In this document: one piece after another, positions 49,960-60,400 of the stretch
Layout: each line of letters starts with the position of its first letter
Position numbering within the stretch: position 1 is the stretch's first letter
From: Capitulum mitella
Lineage: Eukaryota; Arthropoda; Thecostraca; Pollicipedomorpha; Pollicipedidae
Length of the DNA stretch: 64,000 nucleotides
Direction: 5' to 3'
NCBI GenBank assembly: GCA_030062745.1
Contig: CP099842.1
Coordinates: 22,725,822-22,789,821 of the forward strand
The notes under the pieces: model-generated
Told to the model about the DNA's origin: nothing
Database searches by the model: none
Seen by the model: the letters and a program-made list of their open reading frames with translations, nothing else
Translations under genes and position numbers: made by a program

Positions 49960-50460
49960 CAAAAAAAAATCGCGCCCAGTTACTTTTTTGAAAACATGGT
50001 ACCACAATAAAACTTCCAGGGGTTAGAGATTTTGATAAATGCAATAAATCTGCTATCTCGGATTTTTCGGAAATTTCCGAGTCACTGACGCAGGTCCGAG
50101 TTTTCAACACATATCGTGGTCTTTTGGGTACTGACGAAATTTTTCATAACAATTTGAATGTGGGGAGATCCAGACATCCAGTTTCCGTCAAGGGGGAAGG
50201 TTTTAATGACCTCCGACCACTGACCTGAGGTCAGGTAACGAATAACTGTTCTAAGCCAAAATGCACCGCCATCAAAATTGGCGGTAAATCATTACGATCG
50301 GGTAGAAAATGGCAGAACTGGTTCGCACAGTTCCAAATAATGCTAAGAAGCCCAAAAAGTTTCAAAAAATTGCACATTTTGGAAATGAACAGGCTGTCGT
50401 GAACAAAGGTCCACCAATTGTGCTGACTGATGACTTCTGATTGTTTCAACATTTAAGCAT
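49960..50460 (-). mobile_element. Dispersed repeat, copy B (inverted relative to copy A)
   Basis: On the minus strand it matches the 33.3-33.8 kb repeat in order and spacing, e.g. GCAGATTTATTGCAT and TTTTCAAAAAAGTAAC. Divergence is high, so insertion is old. Confidence 0.6.
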
Positions 50461-50814
50461 GAGAAACCACCATAAAAACCACTAGGATCCAGAAACAACG
50501 CTTGGAAACGCTTATTTCGCGAAAATAAAGGAACGCTAAAATTGGTTTCCGCAAATTTCATACAACAGTCGGCTACGGCGACCACCGTGTGGCGCTGCGA
50601 AAATCGCGGTGTCTTTCACACAACGTTTCAGCGTATACAAATCTGAGAAATTAGATGTGCATGGGCATCTGCGGGCATTTACATGTTCACTGGTACCTTT
50701 TCCTGGACTTCAATAGCCACAGCCCTTAAAATGCGGGCCGTTTCTCGGTGTCACGCAGTCAGCTATCCGAAAAAATATATAGGGCGTAAATGGCTTATTT
50801 ATAATCCAAAACCC

Positions 50815-51345
50815 TCGATTGGTCTCTCCTACGTATGTCTTACTGCATCCTGAGCACGGGATTTCATACCCGACACTGTTTGTGTAGTTTTCCCGCCCTC
50901 CTGGGCTTCCATTAATTATGTCACTAATCGTCTGTCCCCGAAGTCGTTGCTACTTTCACGCCTAACGATTCTAACTTCTTTGCGACCACGCTGGCTGGTT
51001 CTGAATAGGGGATCGATATCCATATCGAATTCTTCTTTGTCTGGTCCGTCTGTCTAGTCTTGTTTCTGACTTATTCTCCTTTTTTGTTCACACTTGATCA
51101 GCAACCCCTTTGGGTACTTCAGCTTGACAAATGTTTCAAAAATGTGTCGGATTTTTCCTGCTAGGTATTCGTCGTCACATATCCTAAATGTTCTCAGCAA
51201 GAAATCTACCACTGTTCCACTCTTCATCCGGCCAATACGAGCTGAATAAAAGTGGACATAGCCCTCTCTGTTGGTAGGTTTGTATCTTTTGGAACTGCAA
51301 CCAACACATCATCCACATATCGTGTATGAATGACGTGACATATCG
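50815..51345 (-). mobile_element. Penelope-like retroelement fragment (RT end and start of GIY-YIG endonuclease)
   Basis: Minus strand: TRYVDDVLVAVPKD (RT catalytic YVDD, about 51325-51306), then RMKSGTVVDFLLRTFRIC and KLKYPKGLL, typical of the Penelope-like RT thumb, then after frame breaks VGYEIPCSGCSKTYVGET, the start of the GIY-YIG endonuclease. Stops and frameshifts make it non-functional. It breaks off at about 50815. Confidence 0.8.
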
Positions 51346-51413
51346 TGTCATTCTGTGATAATCGTGACGATCGTGTCACATATCGTGCCAAATGGCATAT
51401 CGTGTATGTCGTG

Positions 51414-51715
51414 TATGAAATACCGTGCTCAGGATACGGTAAGACATACGTAGGAGAGACAAACTGAGGCATGAAAACATGCATACAAGAACACAGACAA
51501 GATGTAAAATATCACCGCACATCCAACGCATAGTGCTACACGCTGACAAATGCCACCATTTGCCCATGTGGAATGAAACAAAAATTCTAGAGAAAAAGTA
51601 GCAAACAAGTCAGGAAGGTTCTGGAAGCCACGCTTAAAGCCAACAAAGACAGGTCTTATCCTAGAGATGGTTTCTTGACTTGGGAATCACCAGCAACAAA
51701 ACTTACCATAGGATT
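51414..51715 (+). mobile_element. Penelope-like endonuclease fragment, opposite orientation
   Basis: Plus strand YEIPCSG.GKTYVGET followed by IQEHRQDVKYH and KCHHLP, continuing the GIY-YIG domain to near the element's end. The first ~48 bp differ from the minus-strand copy at only about four positions, so both pieces come from the same family. Stops interrupt the frame. Confidence 0.75.
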
Positions 51716-51719
51716 CCCT

Positions 51720-54030
51720 TAATTTAAAATGCAAATGATTTTATTCTGGCAATTAGGTCAAATAATTTATAATGGTATCTGCTTGGATTTTTCTTTCCAC
51801 TGCTCCAATTGCTCTCCACTATGCGGTGATCAAGACACTGTACTGTGGAAATGTACGAAATATGCATGACAAAACTTGAATTTTGCTTGTCACCTTGATC
51901 CATATCTGTCATGGATAATATACACTGTAGCTATGTTTGTACCCTGGGTCAAATGTCACTTATCCAAAAAAATATAACATATGTTAAGATGTTGGAACTG
52001 AGGAAAGAATTGAGGAACAATTGTATCACAGCCACAAAATATGACATCATATCCTTATCCCATGATGCAGGACAGAAATGACACTGATGAATCAGGAAAG
52101 GAATGAAATAAACTTGCATCATGACCAGTGCCCACTTAAAGTTTTAATGTTTAACTCACATGTCTTCAAATCTGGCCTTGGAAAACGACTTAATGCCATC
52201 AGCTTCTTCAATAGCAGCCAGCTGAGGGTAGCTCCAGCCTGTAAAAACAACCTGGTTATTTTTAAACATATTAAGGCTTTCAAAAATGGTTATTAGACAA
52301 AATGCCAGTCAATTTGCCCTAAAATTCTCAATGACACTTCTAGGATGAGAAAGCACACTTGAATGTCATATATCACATCTATTCCTTTTGGCACAAATGT
52401 AAGTGACTGTACATCTGTTTCAAGAGTTAAATTTATAGCAAGAGCATGTCTGAAAACAATGGATTTTGTACATGTTCATGACTGCATAACAGGCTACAAG
52501 ACAGGGCAACTCTGGATGTGACAAAAACATGGTATTTTCACAGGCACTGAGGACTTAAAAAATGCACACTAGATGACATAGATGCTGATTTCCTCCAAAA
52601 CCTCAATGGTACTTCCAAGAGAAAAATATGAGAACTTATTCACTGACTACTTAGGAGATATTAACTAGGAAAGAATTCTGGAAGTCACACAAGAAGTGTG
52701 CTCATTACACAACTGCAAATCACCATACACTTACTTTGAAACCAAATCAATAACATAAACTATGTGAAAAACAAGGTTTTTAAGGAACTGACATCTGCCC
52801 AGGATGAAGAAAATTTACTTCATAACATTGTGGTAAAATGGGTATGCTAGTGGATATATTCCAACACATTGTTATCATCTGACTGCAATCTAAGAAATAA
52901 TGAGTGGGCATTCCTACTTACCCAGGTCAAATATAACCTTGCATACCACAAAAAGGATGATGGCCAGCCCAAAAAGAACTGGTTTCTTGCAAAATGTACG
53001 GTAATTCATGCTGGTCTTTTCACTGTTGGTGTGTGGATTGGTTTTTGGTTGTTTTGGCCAGATTTAGTCAAAATTGGTCAGAAAACTACATGAAGACCCT
53101 GCAAGTAGAAAAACACAGAGCAACATGAAGTAAGATTTTTCCATACTGCAGCTGATCATATTATGTCATCAACTGCACAGAAAAGTAATAGCAAATGATG
53201 ATGTTGGTTATTTGTCCATTTATTTGTGTTACAAGGAAAGTTAGAAGTACAATACAATAAAAGAACTGTAGAAAGCTAATAATGAAGATAACAAAACACA
53301 TACACATTTATTGTTTGAAACAAAACCCATGTTTTGTATTCTGAACCCTACAGTCAGCCATCAATAAATGCCTTATAATAACAATCAATATCAACAAGTA
53401 TCACTGGATACTCCCTAACATACAAAATAATTGCTACAAACAATGCAAAAATGCAGTAAAATGTCAAACACAGCCACACTGCATTTCTATGAATGGGAAC
53501 AATTCAACCATCATCTCCATACCATCTGGTCTGCACTGGTTCACTGGTCAAACACACATTGGTTTCAACAGCATGCTTGAAACAGGTTCAGTTCTTCCCA
53601 AATGGGGCAGTGTGTATGGATCTAACCTACACTTGAAATATGACTTCTTTGTTTGGGCCACATTGTTGGGAGTCTGAAAAAAATTTCAATAGCACACAAA
53701 ATCAAGCTCCCAATTTAAGAAAAACAACAAACTGGATTAAGCTGGAGCCAACCTAGTGTTCTACTATACTCAACTATGCTCCACCAAGATCTTGTTGAAT
53801 CCTGACACATTTTGCTGACTGGCACTGAAAAAACCACAGTGACAGAAAATAAATATGTCTCAAATCAGCCATCCAAATGGGTCACTGGAAAACATTTCTG
53901 ACAGTTAGCAGCACGATGCATTTGGGACAGCATAAAGATACTCCCCAGAAGTGTTTCCTAAGAACTTGCAGCACCAGAAGGATATTTTAAGGCTGTGGAA
54001 CTATAAGAACTGTGCACTTGCTTTCCACAC
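51720..54030. other. CpG-depleted block without recognised gene
   Basis: Over about 2.3 kb only about half a dozen CpGs are seen (between 52.2 and 54.0 kb just two or three), against frequent CpGs on both sides. No protein family recognised; frames are short. May be a methylated or otherwise distinct mobile sequence. Confidence 0.6.
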
Positions 54031-56100
54031 TAACCCTGCGGCATCCATGCACTGGGATATTACGCCACCTTCCCTCAACGAAGGGGAGCGTTTACTTGGC
54101 AAGGCTGCACCCAATGCAAAACTGGGCACCTTTCAGGATACTAAAATCCGTAGGCGGATAGAGGGGTGCGATCGCACTTAGCTTTGTCCAACAGAGAGGT
54201 AAAGTCGCGCGAACCACAATTTATTGGTATGTCTAAGTAGGGACCGTTTGCTGGGCTGGCCGTTTAGTAACAATTTTTATATTGAACATACATTACGGTT
54301 ATACCACAAACCGGCCGCGGCAATATTGGGCCAAACGCAGTTTATTCGGTTTTTAAGCAGTTTGTTTATCATCCTTTTCATTTCTTTCGTTTCATTACAA
54401 AACATGTACCCCTTTTTTGCATCCATATCACCCAGTGCACAGAAGCTAACAGACCATTGCTACTTTCAATGAGGCTGATGTCTTCTGAACTAGGAATCTC
54501 GGCTACCACGAAGCCAATATTGTCTCTAATGCGCCATTTCTGCCTGATATTTAGAGCTCTTTAATAGTTGTTGTTTTCCTCTTTAAAAAAAAGGCAGACT
54601 AAATCTTATTTTTGTGAGATTTGTCATTAGCTCCAAAATATTGATTCTAGGAAATCCCACTGCGGCATGCACAATATATATCGCGCTTACTTTTGTACAT
54701 AGCTAAAGGCCACTAGATGAACGTCATGGGAGATGTATTTTGAGTTTACCTTTGCCATCGCGCAAGAAGAACCGCCGCCGTGTTTCACTGATTCTGGTAA
54801 ACTCATTTGGTCCCCAAAAATGGAAAAGTGGAGTCGAAATTGAAATATATGGAATGCTGTGTCCAAAAATCATTGCTCTTATGTCATCTCTAACCTCATT
54901 TGCTCCTCCAAGACCGGCCTAGTGGGCATCTGCATTTGGCATGCATAGATTTTGGCATATAGTTACTTTCCTGAATACCGTGTGATACCGCATACCATAT
55001 TAAGAATTTTGCTCATCATTTGTAAAAATGTTTTTCTGTGATTTGAGTTGTTAAAAAGGCCTGTGGGATTCTGGCATGCTAACATAGTCTCAATTATTTG
55101 CATAGTTGGCAAGAAGGTGGCCCATTACCAGGTTACTGGTGACATGGACAGATATCAGAATTTTGAGTAATTTTCAAGGTTTTGAGACCTTGAGACATTT
55201 TGTCCCTAAGATGTTTGGGTATTCTAGGTGCAGGCCTCCCACTTCTCATTAGTCCAGAAATCCATGTAGTTACCAAGCCATACTGGTACCAAAAGATGCT
55301 CAATTAAAAAATAGTTCAGTTGAAAGCATTTCATGCCACATCAATATCAGAGCTTCCTTAAAATAATCTGAAGTGATTCATTTCATGACAACCTCAACAA
55401 CTAGCACAGCATGGAGCATCTCCTCAAGACAGATCTACACCAACTTTTAAGCATTGATGGACAAATGTGCCACAGAATATGACATCACTGAAAGACCTGG
55501 CAAAATGTTGGCCATTTCAGAACTCAAAATAAGTTGAAACAGTACTTGCAATGGGACAGGGAGGAGGGCTGAGACTGAACAAGGACAGAGATGCATGCCT
55601 GGGAGGGAACAGGGACAGACAAAAAAAAACTGGAACAGCATCTCCTCCACAGAGATGTGGAAGAGACTTGGATGGTGTTTGGAGAAATGAGGACTAATGG
55701 GATGGGCATGGAAGGGTGTTAGAACAGAAAGATGAAAGGAGACTGAGATAAGAGAGGGACAGGCAAGGGGATGAGGACAGGACAGGGATGAGTAAGGGGA
55801 CAGGACTATCAATAGTTGTTTGAATGACCTGAATTGTGCAGTTTGTTTTCAACAGAAACAGGAGCAGGGGTGTTTAAGGCCTCCCAGTCTGTGGAAGGTG
55901 ATGAAATACTCCGTCATTGCCATGTCAACAGCACTTCCCAATATTCCATAATTGTGTCAGTCCAGTTTCATTTTGTATTTGCTTCTATCCCATCCTTGTT
56001 CACCCTTTCTGGGTCTCCCCCTCCCAGTCCAATCCCAATCCGCTCCTTGTTCCTGTCCCACTACAGTCCATCTTCCTCATTCCTGTTCCACATTGTTCCC
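54031..56100. other. No gene recognised; second CpG-free stretch and AG-rich tract
   Basis: 54.03-54.9 kb has normal CpG. 55.03-55.9 kb again has almost none. An AG/GGGACAGG-rich tract lies at about 55.55-55.81 kb. Confidence 0.5.
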
Positions 56101-56740
56101 CTGTCTTTCATGTAATCTGCCTTTCACAGCTGAGATGCATGACTCTCCCATGGCCCTCAACTTTCCCAAGGCCCCTGGCCATCATAGGCTCTTGACTGTA
56201 TGAGAAATCATGACTCCTAAGGCCCTGGACCATCCCTAAGCCCCTGACTGTTCCAGGGCCTGACCATTCCTGGGCTTTGACCATCACAGGACCCCTGCCG
56301 GTCCAGGGCTTCTGACCATCCTAGGCTCCTCACTGTATCAGAGCTGAGGACTGTCCTAAGACCCTTTACCATTCCTGGATGAGTGGGCAGGGTCCTAGGA
56401 TGAGTGGACAGGGTGTGCCTGTTTTCTTTATTTGAGAACAAAAGAGTGGATTTCAGCCAGTCCAAAGATTTTGAGAACAAAATGTCCCTAGGCCTGGAAA
56501 CTTTGAAAAGACTCCGAAATTCTGACCTTGTGAGTGCTCCATGCTCATGGCAATCTGAGGACCTGTGACCGTCTCAGGGTCCCAGACAGTCCCGAGGTCC
56601 TTCTAAATCCCAGGGTCTTTGATCATCTCAGGGCCCCTGACCATTTCACGGTCCCTGGACATTTCAGGACCCCTGGCCACCCCAGGGCCCCTGACTGTCT
56701 CGGCGCCGTGGGCAGCCGAGGGCCCTTGAGCCCACCTGCA
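56100..56740. repeat. Degenerate ~25-30 bp minisatellite (CCCAGGGCCCCTGACCATC type)
   Basis: Many diverged units of GACCATCxCAGGGCCCCTG. Translation gives repeats such as PDHLRAPDHF only as a by-product. Confidence 0.75.
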
Positions 56741-56769
56741 GGTGGGGACGGTGGTCCCTGTCGCCCTCC

Positions 56770-57056
56770 CCGTGGCTACACCACTATTTATGACCCATTT
56801 GTCTGACTTCATTCCAACGGAAGAAAACGGTTCCAAACTTCACGTTGTCCATTACGCTGACGACGTGATGCCTGTCATCGGAACACGTAATCAAATAGAC
56901 GAGAATTGTCCTGGGCGTACTATGTCGTCGCTCCTGTGGCGTGACACGGGGACTGATCTGAATAAGATCGACTTATTGCCTACTCTGCGGAGACGCAGGC
57001 GACAGCTTGCCCGGCTTCACTCCAAACCGACTGCCAGTTACTTGGTAGAAACATGA
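56770..57056 (+). mobile_element. Reverse-transcriptase-like fragment (YADDV box)
   Basis: LFMTHLSDFIPTEE..KLHVVHYADDVMPVIGT has the SDF...YADD arrangement of non-LTR-type reverse transcriptases. Too short and isolated to classify; it lies just upstream of the TGFBRAP1-like gene. Confidence 0.5.
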
Positions 57057-57263
57057 CACTGTTCGGACGAAGTCATATGCGTTGTTGTTTTTGTATGTGT
57101 AGTTGTATATTATATATTTATATTTTATCGTGTATGTGCAATGATTGTATGTAGTGCACTTCTTTCTTTTCATCACAGCTTATCATGTGAATCTTGATGC
57201 ATTCTTTTAACTTGCTTTTATATCCTTACATGTGGACAGTCAAATGGGTGTAGGACACATTTG

Positions 57264-57264
<1 letters not shown>

Positions 57265-57312
<48 letters not shown>
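57265..57312 (+). repeat. (TA)n microsatellite
   Basis: About 24 TA repeats, ending 30 bp before the acceptor of the TGFBRAP1-like start exon. Confidence 0.95.
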
Positions 57313-57314
<2 letters not shown>

Positions 57315-57365
57315 CACTGCTATTAATTTCGTTTTTTGACAGGGTGGTGAACAGACCTGTTCATA

Positions 57366-57440
57366 ATGACATTCAGAGCTTTCGACCTGGTGCCAGTAAT
57401 CACCAGCATAGCCCATGATGTCGGGGACCCATCATTGAAA
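57366..57440 (+). CDS. TGFBRAP1-like: TGFBRAP1-like exon 1 (start)
   Basis: Residues 1-25, MTFRAFDLVPVITSIAHDVG.., ending in phase 0 at AAA|GTAAGT. A TTTTTTGACAG acceptor at 57341-57342 starts the exon 23 nt before the ATG, so at least one 5' UTR exon lies upstream. A long TA microsatellite sits just before the acceptor. Confidence 0.88.
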
Positions 57441-60400
57441 GTAAGTCTCATCACCATGGATGGTAGGTCTCGTCTTTGCCCACCTTTTAACATTACATGA
57501 ACTTTTAGTCATTGGGCACATCCTGATGTCAGCTCTTGCATTGCTGCTAAAATAGTCGTGTTCAGATTTCTCGTTGTTAATGGGCAAGTTAGTTTTTGGG
57601 GTTGGGGCGCACTTTGGCAATGTCTTCATATACAGCCCATTGGTGGTCAGCATGTCTCAGTGCGGTGGATTGGCGAGCGTCGTCCATGGGCCCCTGGCGG
57701 GGTCGCGGCCGGTCTGCCGCACGTGCCGCCCGCCGCAGATTGGCGCCGTGGAGGCTGGCGGAGCGGACCTGTACCTGGGCACCACGTCTGGTCTGGTGCT
57801 GCACTACCAGTACCAGGTGGACAAACACGACCGGACGGCGCCGCCCTCCAGCGCGCTGCTCACCTTCAAGGTCGTCAGCACGGTGAGAGGTCCGGCCCGG
57901 CCCCTGTGTTGTGAAGGGTCCTGGCCCTGGCCGCGTGGTTAGCGTTCCGGTCCTGGCTGTGTGGCTAGGGGTCCTGGCCCTGGCTGTGCGGTGGAGGGTC
58001 CGGCCCTGGCCGTGTGGTGGGGCTCTGGTCCGGCCCTGGTTGTATGATGAGGGGTCCGGTCTGGCCCCAGTTATGTGGTGAGACCTGCTGGTCCTGCGCT
58101 GGCAGGGTCAGACAGGTACACTGGTCACCAGAGACGCATTACCACGGTCATCAACTCCCTAATGCGTTTACGATGTAGCAGCTTTACATAAATCGTGACG
58201 AAGTGAAGGTCCATGGGTTTTTTGCGATCTTAGCGAATCCTTAAAAGTGGCGCAGGTTGCATTGTTCCCTTTTCGCACTGTTCAGTGCCTCAGGTATCGC
58301 CTTCCAATGTCTGTTGAATTTCCCATGAACAGATAGGAGATCACTCTTGACGGGCAGCTGTGTGCAAACCATTTTGTGCAGCTGTTCACTGCCAGACTAT
58401 AGATCATCTCCATGCCTGACCTCTGCTTTGAAGCAGCTGAGGGCGTGATGTGATGTGCTATGATGTCAAGTGATTTGGTGGGATGCGTCTTCCATTTTCC
58501 GGGCCCAGTGGTCTCCCGCTGCCTGTGCTTTGTGCTAGCTGATGTTGTGTTGATGGAATGTACTGGGCCATGAATTGAATGGATTTTACGTGATACCTTT
58601 TCCATTCACCAGGCGCCGGCGGCCCCCCTGTGCCTCTGCCTTGGAGCAGCTGGCAGTGTGATGTGATTTGATGTGAAGTGATTTGACGTGGTTCTGTTGC
58701 CCAGGCGCCGGTGGTCTCGCTGTGCCTGGCGTCGGCGCTGGAGCGGCTGCTCGTGCTGGTGGACGACACCCTGGTGACGGTACACGCCGGCACGCTGACG
58801 GCCGTGGACGGCTACACGCGCCACCGCGGCGTCACCGCGCTGGCGGTCAACCCCAACCCGCGCACGGCCGACCCCTTCTCCATACAGGTGCGCGGCCAGA
58901 CCAGCCGGCGGGGGGGTTTGGACAGTGGGAGGGGGGCTTGAGGCAAGTGGTTAGATGAGATCTCAGGTGACGACGACTGAGGATCGTCGACTGATTGTAG
59001 CCCACCGCCGACAGCTTCCGGTGCTGGATGTGCCTATCCTGACCTCTGGGACGGGTGTGCGTGGCCCGCCGCCGCCGGCTGCTGGAGCTGAACGTGACTA
59101 TCCTGAACTCTGGGACAGGTGTGCGTGGCCCGCCGCCGTCAGCTGCTGGTGCTGGCCGTGACGATCCTGACCTCTGGGACAGGTGTGCGTGGCCCGCCGC
59201 CGTCAGCTGCTGGTGCTGGCCGTGACGATCCTGACCTCTGGGACAGGTGTGCGTGGCCCGCCGCCGTCAGCTGCTGGTGCTGGCCGTGACGATCCTGACC
59301 TCTGGGACAGGTGTGCGTGGCCCGCGGCCGCCAGCTGCTGGTGCTGGCCGTGACGATCCTGACCTCTGGGACAGGTGTGCGTGGCCCGCCGCCGTCAGCT
59401 GCTGGTGCTGGCCGTGACGATCCTGACCTCTGGGACAGGTGTGCGTGGCCCGCCGCCGTCAGCTGCTGGTGCTGGCCGTGACGATCCTGACCTCTGGGAC
59501 AGGTGTGCGTGGCCCGCGGCCGCCAGCTGCTGCTGCTGGCCGTGACGATCCTGACCTCTGGAACAGGTGTGCGTGGCCCGCCGCCGTCAGCTGCTGGTGC
59601 TGGCCGTGACGATCCTGACCTCTGGGACAGGTCTGTGTGGCCCGCCGCCGTCAGCTGCTGGTGCTGGCCGTGACGATCCTGACCTCTGGGACAGGTCTGT
59701 GTGGCCCGCCGCCGTCAGCTGCTGGTGCTGGACGTGACGGACGCCGGGCTGCGGCCGGTGCGTGAGCTGGCGGTGCCGGAGCGCGTTCAGGCGCTGGCGC
59801 TGAACGGCGACGCGGTGTGCGCCGCCGCCGCCGGCCGCTACCTGGTCTTCCAGGTGTCGACCGGCCGGCAGCAGCCGCTGTTCGAGTACGACCCGGCTAC
59901 CGTGCGGCCGCTGGTGCGCAGTATACACCAGGTGAGGCGGGGGTCCGGCTGAAGGTGGGACCAATGCATAGGGACGCGGGACACCGGCGGTGCGGGCCGA
60001 CTCTGTCTGACCGGGGGCTCACGCCAGCTAACCGCTGTCACGTCTTATTGTGAGCAGGCCTGTGCTTCATGGTCTTAGTGGACGTTGCGTCGAAGTTTGC
60101 CTCCCATACTGAGAGGTTGTTTTCCAAGAAGCGGCCCGTTCCCAGCACGGCGTGGCTGCCCTGTATTGGGTGTGCTGGTCTTGGTCTCTGTTGACGGTGA
60201 CCGTTTCGGGACTGGTTTCTGGTGCTGGCTCCGGTCGACATTTTGTGGTCTGTGTGTAAAATAACGATGACAGTTCCAGGACGAGTTTCCAGTGCTGGGT
60301 CCAGCTGACCTGGTCGTGTTCTGGTCTGTGTCTCTGGTAACGGTGATTGTTCCAGGACGAGTTTCCAGTGCTGGGTCCAGCTGACCTGGTCGTGTTCTGG

